Assembly (NCBI RefSeq): GCF_003584105.1
Contig: NZ_QXFO01000022.1
Location: forward strand, 131,501 to 195,500
Length of the DNA stretch: 64,000 bases
Direction: 5' to 3'
From: Flagellimonas taeanensis
GTDB lineage: Bacteria > Bacteroidota > Bacteroidia > Flavobacteriales > Flavobacteriaceae
Shown one piece after another: positions 42,284-51,178 of this stretch. The translations under genes and the position numbers were made by a program. The number at the start of each line of letters is the position of its first letter. Within the stretch, counting starts at the first letter, position 1. The notes under the pieces were generated by a model, which was not told where the DNA came from, did no database searches, and worked only from the letters and a program-made list of their open reading frames with translations.

Positions 42284-44431
42284 TTGGGGAATAGAACGCT
42301 GAACATAGTATTGCTGACCTTGGTGTTGGCGAATGCCTTTGGCCAGCAGCCTATGGGCCAACTCCCCATGGAAAAGGTGAATCCTATCCTCCCCGGGTAT
42401 TTTGCTGATCCCACCATCAAAAAGTTCGGGGACACCTACTACATCTATGCCACGACCGACAACGAAATGCTGGCATCCGGTGTTCCCACGGTCTGGTACA
42501 GTACGAATTTTGAACATTGGTACAACTATACCATGGAAGTTCCTTCCTTGGAGTCCGTCAACCTCAGGAATTTTTGGGCACCGGATATCATAGAAGGGGA
42601 TGATGGCAAATATTACCTCTATTTTGGCAATTGTCAGGCCGGGTGCAACATCTACGGATATGTGTCCGATACCCCTGTGGGCCCTTGGGAAAAATTGAAC
42701 AAGGACGATAGTCCGGTAATCGCACACAACTATCCCAGAAAAGGGTTTCCTTCCCTCGATGCCCAATTTTTTGAGGATAGTGACGGGCGGATCTATGCCT
42801 ATTGGGGCACATGGGTGCATTACAATGGTGGATATGCCGTAGGGGAGTTGGACACGGATACTATGGCCGAGGTCAAGAATTCGAAGAACATCCCTTTGGA
42901 AGAGACCCCGGAACCTTTTGAGGCCGCTTATATGATGAAAAAAGGGGACAAATACATTTTGATGTATTCTGGCGGTTCCTGCCATGATGAAACCTACAAT
43001 GTAAGGTATTCCCATTCAGATACACCCTATGGGCCATTTGTTCCGGGGGAGAACAACCCCATTTTGTCCACCAATGAAGAAGGAACGGTCCATGGTCCGG
43101 GACACCATTCGGTGTTGGAGGAAAACGGGAAATATTACATGGTCTATCACAAACATGATTACCCTATGACAAGGGGTGGCCTGTCCCGACAAGTTGCTGT
43201 GGATGAAATGGTTTTTGAAAACGACTCTACCATTAGAAAAGTGGTTCCGGGACAAAAAACCCTTCAGGATTTGAGGGCACCCGACCTACCGAGGAATTTG
43301 GCATTGGGAGCAGAAGCCACGGCATCGTCATTTTATCATTTGCAATCCCTTCAGTACGATTATGCCCATAAACCCTCTTTTGCCACGGATGACCATAACG
43401 CCACTATGTGGAAGGCGGCAGACAATTCCTTCCCACAACAGTTGACCCTTGACCTAGGAAAAGTGACCGACATCAAAAGGGTGATGACACAGTTCGAGTT
43501 TGCAGGGTACTATTACCAATACAAACTGGAACATTCCACGGATGGAGAAAACTGGAACCTTTATGCAGACCGTTCCAGCAACAAAACACCGGGAAGTCCC
43601 ATGGTCGATGACAATGATGTCAATGCCCGCTATTTGAAACTAACGGTCTCGGATGTTGAAAAAACAGGGCTTTATGCGGCAGTTTGGAACATCAAGGTGT
43701 TCGATTCCTTGTTCGAAATCCCATTGAACTTGCAGGGCAAGCCCTCAAATGAGAGCAATGGGGCAAAAAGTGCTCACCGGAAATTGGTGGATATTGATGC
43801 AAAAGGTTTTCCTTCCCAAAATGAATTTGTCCATCTGCCCAATAGTGGGAGCCTAGGTGGAAATTTTGAAAAGGAAGGGGAAGTGGTAATTGAAGAGGAT
43901 AAAGAGGGAATTAGGGCCTTCAACTTTACAGAAGGAGCCTTGGTTTTGGACCAAGCTGTTCCACGAAGTTTAGAGTGGAATGGGGCTTTCACCGTGGCTA
44001 CTTGGGTAAAAAATCCACAAATAGCCAAAGAAGGGGAGTGTTTGTTGTCTTGGTGCGATAGGTTCAGGTTCAATCTGGCCAATTCATACACTGCCTTGCA
44101 TTTCAATAGTGGACATTATGGGGCTGCCGCACATTTGGATGGTCATTTCGACATGGGGTACAATACCCTTCCTATGGCCAATGAATGGCACCACATTGTA
44201 CTTACTTTTGATGGGGTGGTCGAAAAAATATATGTGGATGGTCAACTGGACAATTCCCAAAACATGACCTTGGCCTCACAGATCACCAATGCGAAAATCA
44301 GGATAGGAGCTTCGGATGTGGGCGAGCATTTTTCTGGACACATGGCCTCCTTGCAAATGTATGACTATGCCTTGACCCAAAAGGAAATAGGTGAATTGAT
44401 GTTGTTGACCACACCTTTACGGAAAAAGTAG
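42284..44431 (+). CDS. GH43 family glycoside hydrolase with F5/8-type C and LamG domains
   Basis: A 715-residue exported enzyme that begins with TTG, 3 bp after the preceding stop; the signal region is NIVLLTLVLANAFGQQ. Residues ~28-330 are a five-bladed GH43 propeller: NPILPGYFADPTI carries the general base Asp, RNFWAPDIIEGDDGKYYLYF the second Asp, and PEPFEAAYMMKKGDKYILMYS the catalytic Glu. Residues ~345-485 are an F5/8 type C (CBM32-like) module (NLALGAEATASS, LDLGKVTDIKRVM). Residues ~540-705 are a LamG module (FTVATWVKN, WHHIVLTFDG, RIGASDVGEHFSGHM). GH43 enzymes are mostly alpha-L-arabinofuranosidases, arabinanases, xylosidases or galactosidases; an arabinofuranosidase fits here. Last gene of the DPP IV operon; convergent with the Nudix regulator gene. 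Confidence 0.87.
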   Translation: MGNRTLNIVLLTLVLANAFGQQPMGQLPMEKVNPILPGYFADPTIKKFGDTYYIYATTDNEMLASGVPTVWYSTNFEHWYNYTMEVPSLESVNLRNFWAPDIIEGDDGKYYLYFGNCQAGCNIYGYVSDTPVGPWEKLNKDDSPVIAHNYPRKGFPSLDAQFFEDSDGRIYAYWGTWVHYNGGYAVGELDTDTMAEVKNSKNIPLEETPEPFEAAYMMKKGDKYILMYSGGSCHDETYNVRYSHSDTPYGPFVPGENNPILSTNEEGTVHGPGHHSVLEENGKYYMVYHKHDYPMTRGGLSRQVAVDEMVFENDSTIRKVVPGQKTLQDLRAPDLPRNLALGAEATASSFYHLQSLQYDYAHKPSFATDDHNATMWKAADNSFPQQLTLDLGKVTDIKRVMTQFEFAGYYYQYKLEHSTDGENWNLYADRSSNKTPGSPMVDDNDVNARYLKLTVSDVEKTGLYAAVWNIKVFDSLFEIPLNLQGKPSNESNGAKSAHRKLVDIDAKGFPSQNEFVHLPNSGSLGGNFEKEGEVVIEEDKEGIRAFNFTEGALVLDQAVPRSLEWNGAFTVATWVKNPQIAKEGECLLSWCDRFRFNLANSYTALHFNSGHYGAAAHLDGHFDMGYNTLPMANEWHHIVLTFDGVVEKIYVDGQLDNSQNMTLASQITNAKIRIGASDVGEHFSGHMASLQMYDYALTQKEIGELMLLTTPLRKK

Positions 44432-44465
44432 TTTCATTGTGGGAAGATCATTCCCAAAACCATGC

Positions 44466-45203
44466 TCAGAGCTTAAAGCTGAACCCGTCTTCCTCGACCT
44501 TCTTCTTGTACTTCTCCTTATCAAAAACAAAAAGATAGGCTCCTTTTCGGGAAACGGTCATGTCCTTCTCGTTCAATTTTACCAGGACATCCAAGGAATT
44601 CACCTTGTTGATAAAGTTGCGCTTGTCCAGTTTTTTGTTCAGAATGGATTCATATAGGTTTTGGAGCTGGCGCATGGTGAATTTTTCGGGAAGCAGTTCA
44701 AAACCGATGGGCATGGTCATGGCCCTGCGCCGCAAACGGGCTATGGCCTTTTGGATCATTTCCTCGTGGTCAAAGATCAAGTTGGGGGCTTCGTTGAGGT
44801 CGAACCATCGGGCGGACTCGATCTGTATGCCATCGAACTGATGCGAATCTACATCGATCAGCGCAAAATACGATACCGAAATGGTACGTTGACCGGGGTC
44901 CCTGTCTACTTTACTGTAGGTGTACAATTGCTCCATGTAGATATTGCTCAAGCCGGTCAAGGTGTTCAATACCCGTGTCGCAGCTTGGTCCAGGTTCTCA
45001 TTTTTCTTCAAAAACCCACCAATGAGGGACCATTTCCCCTTTTCAGGCTCAAAATTCCGTTTGATGAGCAATATTTTCAAGTTGGTCTTGTCAAAACCAA
45101 AAATAATACAGTCCACAGCCAGTAGTACTTGGTCTTCTTTCTGATAAAAATTAAGCTGCCTGTTAATATCTGTGGACAAATCTGCTTCTTTGGGTATTTC
45201 CAT
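44466..45203 (-). CDS. Nudix-domain transcriptional regulator, AraR-type
   Basis: A 245-residue regulator with an N-terminal Nudix fold and a C-terminal winged helix-turn-helix (FTMRQLQNLYESILNKKLDKRNFINKVNSL near residue 175-205). The Nudix box is broken: GGFLKKNENLDQAATRVLNTL has lost the REUxEE glutamates needed for metal and catalysis, as in the NrtR/AraR regulators that only sense ligands. In Bacteroides a Nudix-type AraR represses arabinose genes and is released by L-arabinose (established). Here it sits divergent from the whole arabinose operon. The start is the ATG at 45203; a TTG at 45239 is in frame but less likely. Confidence 0.87.
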   Translation of the reverse strand: MEIPKEADLSTDINRQLNFYQKEDQVLLAVDCIIFGFDKTNLKILLIKRNFEPEKGKWSLIGGFLKKNENLDQAATRVLNTLTGLSNIYMEQLYTYSKVDRDPGQRTISVSYFALIDVDSHQFDGIQIESARWFDLNEAPNLIFDHEEMIQKAIARLRRRAMTMPIGFELLPEKFTMRQLQNLYESILNKKLDKRNFINKVNSLDVLVKLNEKDMTVSRKGAYLFVFDKEKYKKKVEEDGFSFKL

Positions 45204-45368
45204 AAGGGCTAAAATCCTAAAACTAAATTTTTTAAACAAATATCTTTTGATGAAAAACCTTAAAAAAAATCCCCTAAATCCATAAATGGAAAAAGAAAAT
45301 ACATCATTTACACATAATTCCTTTATATGTATCTGAAAATGAGAAATTAATGTTTAATTTTATATATG

Positions 45369-45383
45369 GTGTAAAATTGACAC
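45369..45383. promoter_or_regulatory. Candidate AraR operator palindrome
   Basis: GTGTAAAATTGACAC: seven base pairs around a central A, with one mismatch. It resembles the core of the elements at 45430 and 12377 (RTGTAAAA...AYRC). Binding by the neighbouring Nudix regulator is inferred. Confidence 0.6.
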
Positions 45384-45429
45384 ATTAAAATTGAAATTTA
45401 ATTTGTTTTAACAAAAAAACTTTTGTTAA

Positions 45430-45453
45430 TTTATAAATGTAAAAACAACACTT
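45430..45453 (+). promoter_or_regulatory. Arabinose operon element shared with susC1
   Basis: Core ATGTAAAAACAACACTT preceded by TTTATAA. It matches 12377-12400 at 20 of 24 bases; the adjoining GTTA upstream and TAAT downstream are also similar. It lies 127 bp before the GH51 start. Confidence 0.6.
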
Positions 45454-45579
45454 GAATAATGATTTCAACACGCAAATTGAGTTGATCTATTTAGGTTAGT
45501 TTAAGTTTAGTAATTATAGTTCAAGGCCATGACTGGTTCGTGGCCTTTTGACTTTTACAACAATTAAAAAAACGTTTTT

Positions 45580-47112
45580 ATGAGATACCTGACTTTACTC
45601 TTGGCCTTAATGCTCTCGTCGCAGTTGTTTGCCCAGCAACCTGTTTTGATAAGTGTAACCGAAGCTTCCGATTCTCCGCAGATCAGTAGGCACATTTACG
45701 GCCATTTTACCGAACACTTGGGACGTTGCATTTATGAAGGCCTGTATGTTGGAGAAGAAAACAAGATCATACCCAATACTGAAGGTGTGCGCAATGACAT
45801 TATTGAGGCCCTCAAGGAACTCAATATCCCCAACCTGAGATGGCCTGGAGGCTGTTTTGCCGACACCTACCATTGGAAGGATGGAGTGGGGCCCAAGGAT
45901 GAAAGGCCGACCATTGTGAACCGTTGGTGGGGCGGGACGACCGAGGACAACAGTTTTGGCACACATAACTTTCTGAACCTTTGCGAGGTGCTTGGTGCAG
46001 AACCTTACCTCTCTGCCAATGTGGGCAGTGGCACTGTACAAGAACTGATCGACTGGGTACAGTACACCAACCATGATGGCGTTAGTCCGATGGCCGATTG
46101 GCGCCGGGAAAACGGCCGTGAGGCCCCATGGAAAGTAAAATACTGGGGCGTGGGCAACGAGACATGGGGATGTGGTGGAAACATGACCGCCGAATACTAT
46201 GCCGATATCTACCGTCAGTATGCCACTTTCATGCCTGGATGGTCCGGGGAAACGGAAATCTACAGAATAGCCTCGGGAGCTTCCGAAGATGATTACCATT
46301 GGACGGAGACCTTGATGAAGAATGTACCCTACCATTTGATGGAAGCAGTAGCCCTTCACGATTACGCAGTTTTTGATTGGTCCGACAAAGGGCCGTCTGT
46401 CAATTTCGACGATGAGATCTACTTCAAGTCGATGGAACAGGCACTGAAAATGGAAGAGTACGTTACAAAGCACATCGAAATCATGGATAAGTACGATCCC
46501 GAGAGCAAAGTGGCCCTTTTTGTGGATGAGTGGGGCGGCTGGTACGATGCCGAACCCGAAGTGAAAAATGGCGTGCTCTACCAACAGAACACCATCAGGG
46601 ATGTGATGATCGCAGGGACGGTGCTCAATACGTTCAACAACCATGCGAGAAGGGTGAAAATGGCCAACTTGGCCCAAATGGTCAACGTGCTCCAGGCCGT
46701 GATCCTCACCGATAAGGAGAAGATGATCAAAACCCCCACCTACCATGTCATGCATATGTACAAAGTGCATCAGGATGCGCAATTGTTGCCTTCCAAAATA
46801 GAGGGCAATATGGAGTTCAGGGAACTTCCGTCCATCTCCGTTTCTGCCTCCAGAGACAAAACGGGGAAGGTCCATATCTCCCTAGTGAACATCGATCCTG
46901 AAAATGAGATACCTGTGGAATTGGATGTGGCTGGCTTGGACATCAAAAATATAGATGGACAAATCTTGACATCGGACAAGTTGCAGGACCATAATTCCTT
47001 TGATGCGCCCGAAAAAGTAACGCCAAAGGAATTCAAGGGTGCCAAACTGAAAAAAGGAAGCATATCCCTTACCATTCCAGCCCATTCACTCATTGTTTTA
47101 CAAGGGAAATAA
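45580..47112 (+). CDS. GH51 alpha-L-arabinofuranosidase (exported)
   Basis: A 510-residue exported GH51 enzyme. The signal peptide is MRYLTLLLALMLSSQLFAQ. The GH51 opening ISRHIYGHFTEHLGRCIYEGLYVG is followed by LRWPGGCFADTYHWKDGVGP near residue 90. The acid/base Glu lies in GVGNETWGCGG near residue 194 and the nucleophile Glu in LFVDEWGGWY near residue 310. The family removes terminal alpha-L-arabinofuranosyl groups. It is first gene of a ~12.4-kb operon with seven more genes downstream in the same direction and small gaps (3-48 bp). Expression is probably controlled by the AraR-type regulator upstream. Confidence 0.93.
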   Translation: MRYLTLLLALMLSSQLFAQQPVLISVTEASDSPQISRHIYGHFTEHLGRCIYEGLYVGEENKIIPNTEGVRNDIIEALKELNIPNLRWPGGCFADTYHWKDGVGPKDERPTIVNRWWGGTTEDNSFGTHNFLNLCEVLGAEPYLSANVGSGTVQELIDWVQYTNHDGVSPMADWRRENGREAPWKVKYWGVGNETWGCGGNMTAEYYADIYRQYATFMPGWSGETEIYRIASGASEDDYHWTETLMKNVPYHLMEAVALHDYAVFDWSDKGPSVNFDDEIYFKSMEQALKMEEYVTKHIEIMDKYDPESKVALFVDEWGGWYDAEPEVKNGVLYQQNTIRDVMIAGTVLNTFNNHARRVKMANLAQMVNVLQAVILTDKEKMIKTPTYHVMHMYKVHQDAQLLPSKIEGNMEFRELPSISVSASRDKTGKVHISLVNIDPENEIPVELDVAGLDIKNIDGQILTSDKLQDHNSFDAPEKVTPKEFKGAKLKKGSISLTIPAHSLIVLQGK

Positions 47113-47118
47113 GCACAG

Positions 47119-49104
47119 ATGAAAAAAATGATATGGATAGTCGCCAGTCTATTGGTGTTGGTGACCTCATGCAAAAAAGAAGCGGAAAAGCAAGCGGAGA
47201 CCAAAGATGGAATCTATGCGGAATCCGGTTATCCCATTGAACCGGTGAACATTCAAAATGTAAAAATCAAGGATGAATTCTGGTTGCCGATCATACAGCG
47301 TGTTCAAGAAAAAACCATCGAGTATGCCTTGGAAAAATGCAGGGAAGAGGGTCGGTTCGATAACTTTCTGATCGCAGGAGGTAAAATGGAAGGGGCGGTA
47401 AAAGGGGCCATGCCCTTTGATGATACGGATGTCTATAAAATCATAGAAGGAGCTTCCAATTCCTTGATTAGCGCACCGAATCCACGACTGGAGCAATTGT
47501 TGGATTCCTTGGTGTCCATCATACAAGTAGGGCAGGAAGCAGATGGTTATTTGACTACCTGGCGCACCATAGACCCTGCAAATCCCCCCGCAAATTGGGT
47601 GAATGTAGAAAAGGGAGAACGTTGGGAATCCTTGGCAGCAAGCCATGAATTATATAATGCAGGGCACTTGTTCGAAGCTGCCGTGGTGCACCATAAGGCC
47701 ACGGGCAAGCGCAACTTTTTGGACATCGCCATAAAAAATGCAGACCTGATGGTGGAGACCTTTGGCGAAGGAGAGGGTAAAATTGCCGCCGTACCAGGAC
47801 ACCAGATCATTGAAACAGGCCTGATCCAATTGTATCAAACCACAGGGAAAAAGGAATATTTTGACCTCGCCAAATATTTCTTGGACCATAGGGGCAAACC
47901 GGAGCACCATGAACTTTTTGGGGCCTATTCCCAAGACCATCTGCCCGTGGTGGACCAGGACGAAGTGGTGGGGCACGCCGTGAGGGCCGTGTACATGTAT
48001 GCCGGGATGACGGACATTGCCGCCATTGAAAAGGACTCGGCTTACCTTAAGGCCGTAAACGCCCTTTGGGACAACATGGTGAACAAAAAAATGTATATCA
48101 CAGGAGGGATTGGCGCCAAACATGATGGAGAAGCCTTCGGCGAAAATTACGAATTGCCCAACCTGACCGCTTACAACGAAACATGCGCATCAATCGGAGA
48201 TGTCTATTGGAACCATAGGTTACACAATTTGACAGGAGATGTAAAATACTTCGATGTCATTGAAAGAACCCTCTACAATGGTCTCATTTCGGGGCTCTCT
48301 TTGGACGGACAAAAATTCTTTTACCCCAATGCATTGGAATCGGATGGGGTGTATAAATTCAATCAAGGGGCTTGTACCCGAAAGGATTGGTTCGATTGCT
48401 CTTGCTGCCCCACCAATGTGATTCGTTTTATCCCAGCTATGCCCGGTTTGATTTATTCCAAACAAGATAACACCCTGTTTGTGAATCTATATTCGGCCAA
48501 CACAGCCAAAGTCGAACTTATGAACCATACTGTTGCGGTGGAACAAGAAACTTCCTACCCTTGGAACGGCAAGGTGAAATTTACGGTAAAACCGGATGAG
48601 GCAGGTGAGTTCACCATCAAACTTAGGATACCGGGTTGGGCCAGAAATGAAGTCTTGCCTGGGGATTTGTATCAATACGCATCCAAAGATGAAGCCGCCA
48701 ATAAGCTTTTCCTGAATGGCGAGCAGCTTGAAGGGGTAGTTGATAATGGCTATTTCACAGTGACCAGAACATGGGAGCCTGGGGATGAGGTGGAACTCGA
48801 ATTTCCAATGTCCGTTCGAAAAGTGATCGCCAATCCAATGGTAGAGGAAGACAAAGGAAAAATGTCACTCGAATATGGTCCCGTGGTGTATGCGGTGGAG
48901 GAAATCGATAACAAGGGCAAATTTGATGACATCCAACTATCTACGAATGAAGAATTCAAGGTGGAGATGCAACCCGATTTGTTAAAAGGGGTCAATACGA
49001 TATCAAATGAAAAGCTGACCGCAATACCTTATTATGCATGGTCGAACAGGGGCATTGGAAAAATGAAAGTTTGGTTGCCAACTGAAAAGCAAGGTAATTA
49101 CTGA
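47119..49104 (+). CDS. DUF1680 (GH127) beta-L-arabinofuranosidase, lipoprotein
   Basis: A 661-residue lipoprotein (MKKMIWIVASLLVLVTSCKK, lipidated Cys18). It follows the GH127 plan closely: GHAVRAVYMYAGMTDIA, GGIGAKHDGEAFGENYELPN, AYNETCASIGDVYWNHR near residue 350 and FDCSCCPTNVIRFIPA near residue 427. The Glu-x-Cys pair and Cys-Cys pair match the zinc site and nucleophile of HypBA1 of Bifidobacterium longum. The Glu in DGEAFGE, 16 residues before the Glu-x-Cys, matches its acid/base. HypBA1 removes beta-L-arabinofuranose from hydroxyproline-linked beta-1,2-arabinosides, the link found in extensins. It is surface- or periplasm-anchored, and lies 6 bp after the GH51 gene. Confidence 0.92.
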   Translation: MKKMIWIVASLLVLVTSCKKEAEKQAETKDGIYAESGYPIEPVNIQNVKIKDEFWLPIIQRVQEKTIEYALEKCREEGRFDNFLIAGGKMEGAVKGAMPFDDTDVYKIIEGASNSLISAPNPRLEQLLDSLVSIIQVGQEADGYLTTWRTIDPANPPANWVNVEKGERWESLAASHELYNAGHLFEAAVVHHKATGKRNFLDIAIKNADLMVETFGEGEGKIAAVPGHQIIETGLIQLYQTTGKKEYFDLAKYFLDHRGKPEHHELFGAYSQDHLPVVDQDEVVGHAVRAVYMYAGMTDIAAIEKDSAYLKAVNALWDNMVNKKMYITGGIGAKHDGEAFGENYELPNLTAYNETCASIGDVYWNHRLHNLTGDVKYFDVIERTLYNGLISGLSLDGQKFFYPNALESDGVYKFNQGACTRKDWFDCSCCPTNVIRFIPAMPGLIYSKQDNTLFVNLYSANTAKVELMNHTVAVEQETSYPWNGKVKFTVKPDEAGEFTIKLRIPGWARNEVLPGDLYQYASKDEAANKLFLNGEQLEGVVDNGYFTVTRTWEPGDEVELEFPMSVRKVIANPMVEEDKGKMSLEYGPVVYAVEEIDNKGKFDDIQLSTNEEFKVEMQPDLLKGVNTISNEKLTAIPYYAWSNRGIGKMKVWLPTEKQGNY

Positions 49105-49108
49105 AACT

Positions 49109-51130
49109 ATGAAGGGATTTTCGAAAGTGGTTTTTTTAGGGGGACTGGTGTTTATATTGGGTCTTTTCTCATGTAAAACTGAGAAAGGGGATACTGTTCA
49201 AGGTGCCACTGGGGAAAAGCGTAATCTGGCAATCGATTTGGGCGATACCGGAATCAAGATACAGCCTACCATGTATGGAATTTTTTATGAGGATATCAAT
49301 TTTGCCGCAGATGGGGGTCTATATGCTGAATTGATCAAGAATCGCTCCTTCGAATTTCCCGACCCAAAAATGGGATGGGAAGAGCCCAATAGTGTAAAAT
49401 ACTCCTTGAACAAAGAATCAGGTTTTTCCAAGATCACCGATTATGTCGAGCCAAAAGGAGGAAACAAAAGGTTCAGTCACACCGTTGTCCAAAACGATGC
49501 AAGGTACGAACTCTTCAACACCGGGTTTCGCGGTATCGGTCTAAAAAAGGATGCATCATACCATCTTTCCATTATGTTGGCCAATGCCACAGGGGTAAAA
49601 AAGCTGAAAATTGCTTTGGTGGATACCGTTGGAACTGTTTTGGCCTCCTCTGAAATCATTCCGGATAATAAGGACTGGAAAACGTACGAAAGGGTTCTGG
49701 TTCCCAATACAATAGAAGAAAAAGCCAAACTCAAGATCACTTTTGAGGGCAATGGAAGCATTGATATGGATATGCTCTCCCTTTTTCCCAAAGACACATG
49801 GAAGGGTAGAAGGAACGGTCTTCGCAAGGACTTGGTAGAATTGTTGGAAGGATTGAACCCTGGATTTTTAAGATTTCCCGGAGGATGTATTGTGGAAGGG
49901 AAAACCTTGGACCAACGTTACCAATGGCAAAATACGGTCGGCCCTGTAATGGAACGGGAGCTGTTGATCAACCGATGGAACAATGAATTTGCGCACAAAT
50001 CGGCACCGGATTATTACCAAACCTTTGGCCTTGGGTTCTTTGAATATTTTCAATTGGCCGAAGATTTGGGTGCACAACCTGTTCCCATTTTGGGATGTGG
50101 AATGGCCTGCCAGTTCAACTCAGGCGAATTGGTACCATTGGAAAACCTTGGTCCGTTTGTGCAGGAAGCTTTGGATCTAATTGAGTTTGCCAACGGCAAT
50201 GTAAGCACCCCATGGGGAAAATTACGGGGAGAAATGGGACATCCTGAAGCTTTCAATATGAAATATTTAGGTATTGGGAATGAACAATGGGGGCCGGAAT
50301 ATTTTGAACGGTACAAGATTTTTGCCAAGATCATTGGCGAAAAGCACCCCGAAATCATATTGGTCTCCACACCAGGCCCTTTCCCTGATGGTGACATGTT
50401 CGACTATGGTTGGGAGCAGATGAGGGAATTGAATGTGGCCTTGGCAGACGAGCATTATTACAAGCCACCGGAATGGTTTTTGGAAAATGCCAATCGTTAT
50501 GATAGCTATGACCGCAATGGCCCGAAGGTATTCGCGGGTGAGTATGCCGCGCATCCCAAGGAAGTGGAAGACGGTACATTGGAGAATAATTGGAGAGCGG
50601 CACTTTCCGAGGCGGCCTTTATGACGGGCCTTGAACGTAATGCAGACTTGGTTCACATGACATCTTATGCCCCTTTGATGGCACATGCCGAAGGGTGGCA
50701 ATGGGCACCCGATTTGATTTGGTTCAATAATCTTGATTCGTATGGCACGGTCAATTACCAAGTGCAAAAGCTATATTCCAACAATGCAGGGACGGATTTA
50801 TTGAAAATAACCGAGGAAGGCAAAGCCTTGATTGGACAGGATGGATTGTATGCAAGCGCCGTTAAGGACGCCGATACCGGAGAGCTTATTATTAAAATAA
50901 TAAATACGGAATCGCATCCACAGCAACTCAAGCTTGTAACCAATAATGGAACTCTGGATAAAACAGGTGCAATGTTCAGCCTGCAAAGCAGTGATTTGCA
51001 GGCGGTGAACTCATTTGAATTCCCAAACATGGTAAGTCCAAAGGAGAGTACATTGACAGTCATTACTGACATGGTCGAAGTTGCCGTTGAACCCTATTCG
51101 GTGAATGTTTTGAAAATCAAAATACTATAA
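49109..51130 (+). CDS. GH51 alpha-L-arabinofuranosidase, lipoprotein, with N-terminal carbohydrate-binding region
   Basis: A 673-residue lipoprotein (GGLVFILGLFSCKTEKG, lipidated Cys22). It is the long GH51 type with YGIFYEDINFAADGGLYAELIKNRSFEF near residue 52, a carbohydrate-binding insert (residues ~90-240: SHTVVQNDARYELFNTG, YHLSIMLANA), then the barrel: PGFLRFPGGCIVEGKTLDQRYQW. The acid/base Glu is in GIGNEQWGPEYF near residue 393 and the nucleophile Glu in VFAGEYAAHPKE near residue 475. It differs strongly from the shorter GH51 at 45580, so the two probably cleave different linkages. It starts 4 bp after the GH127 gene. Confidence 0.92.
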   Translation: MKGFSKVVFLGGLVFILGLFSCKTEKGDTVQGATGEKRNLAIDLGDTGIKIQPTMYGIFYEDINFAADGGLYAELIKNRSFEFPDPKMGWEEPNSVKYSLNKESGFSKITDYVEPKGGNKRFSHTVVQNDARYELFNTGFRGIGLKKDASYHLSIMLANATGVKKLKIALVDTVGTVLASSEIIPDNKDWKTYERVLVPNTIEEKAKLKITFEGNGSIDMDMLSLFPKDTWKGRRNGLRKDLVELLEGLNPGFLRFPGGCIVEGKTLDQRYQWQNTVGPVMERELLINRWNNEFAHKSAPDYYQTFGLGFFEYFQLAEDLGAQPVPILGCGMACQFNSGELVPLENLGPFVQEALDLIEFANGNVSTPWGKLRGEMGHPEAFNMKYLGIGNEQWGPEYFERYKIFAKIIGEKHPEIILVSTPGPFPDGDMFDYGWEQMRELNVALADEHYYKPPEWFLENANRYDSYDRNGPKVFAGEYAAHPKEVEDGTLENNWRAALSEAAFMTGLERNADLVHMTSYAPLMAHAEGWQWAPDLIWFNNLDSYGTVNYQVQKLYSNNAGTDLLKITEEGKALIGQDGLYASAVKDADTGELIIKIINTESHPQQLKLVTNNGTLDKTGAMFSLQSSDLQAVNSFEFPNMVSPKESTLTVITDMVEVAVEPYSVNVLKIKIL

Positions 51131-51178
51131 ATGTAAAATATGTTTTGGGCCATAATGGCCCAAGCACTGACCCACACA

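Larger units (their letters stand above)
45204..45579. other. Divergent AraR / arabinose operon control region
   Basis: A 376-bp very AT-rich region. It holds the palindrome at 45369-45383 and the element at 45430-45453. A long leader of about 120 nt precedes the GH51 start codon. No coding sequence was seen. Confidence 0.7.

Noticed and set aside
45301-45335. ATTTACACAT near the AraR gene as another operator copy
   Set aside because: It matches only one half of the element when read on the minus strand; too weak to list.
45607-46875. A 422-codon open frame on the minus strand inside the GH51 gene
   Set aside because: It mirrors the third-codon bias of the plus-strand GH51 gene, has no recognisable motif, and the plus strand has clear catalytic residues.
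51140-51178. An upstream ATG for ribulokinase
   Set aside because: The added 13 residues are not part of the conserved AraB N-terminus, which begins at 51179.
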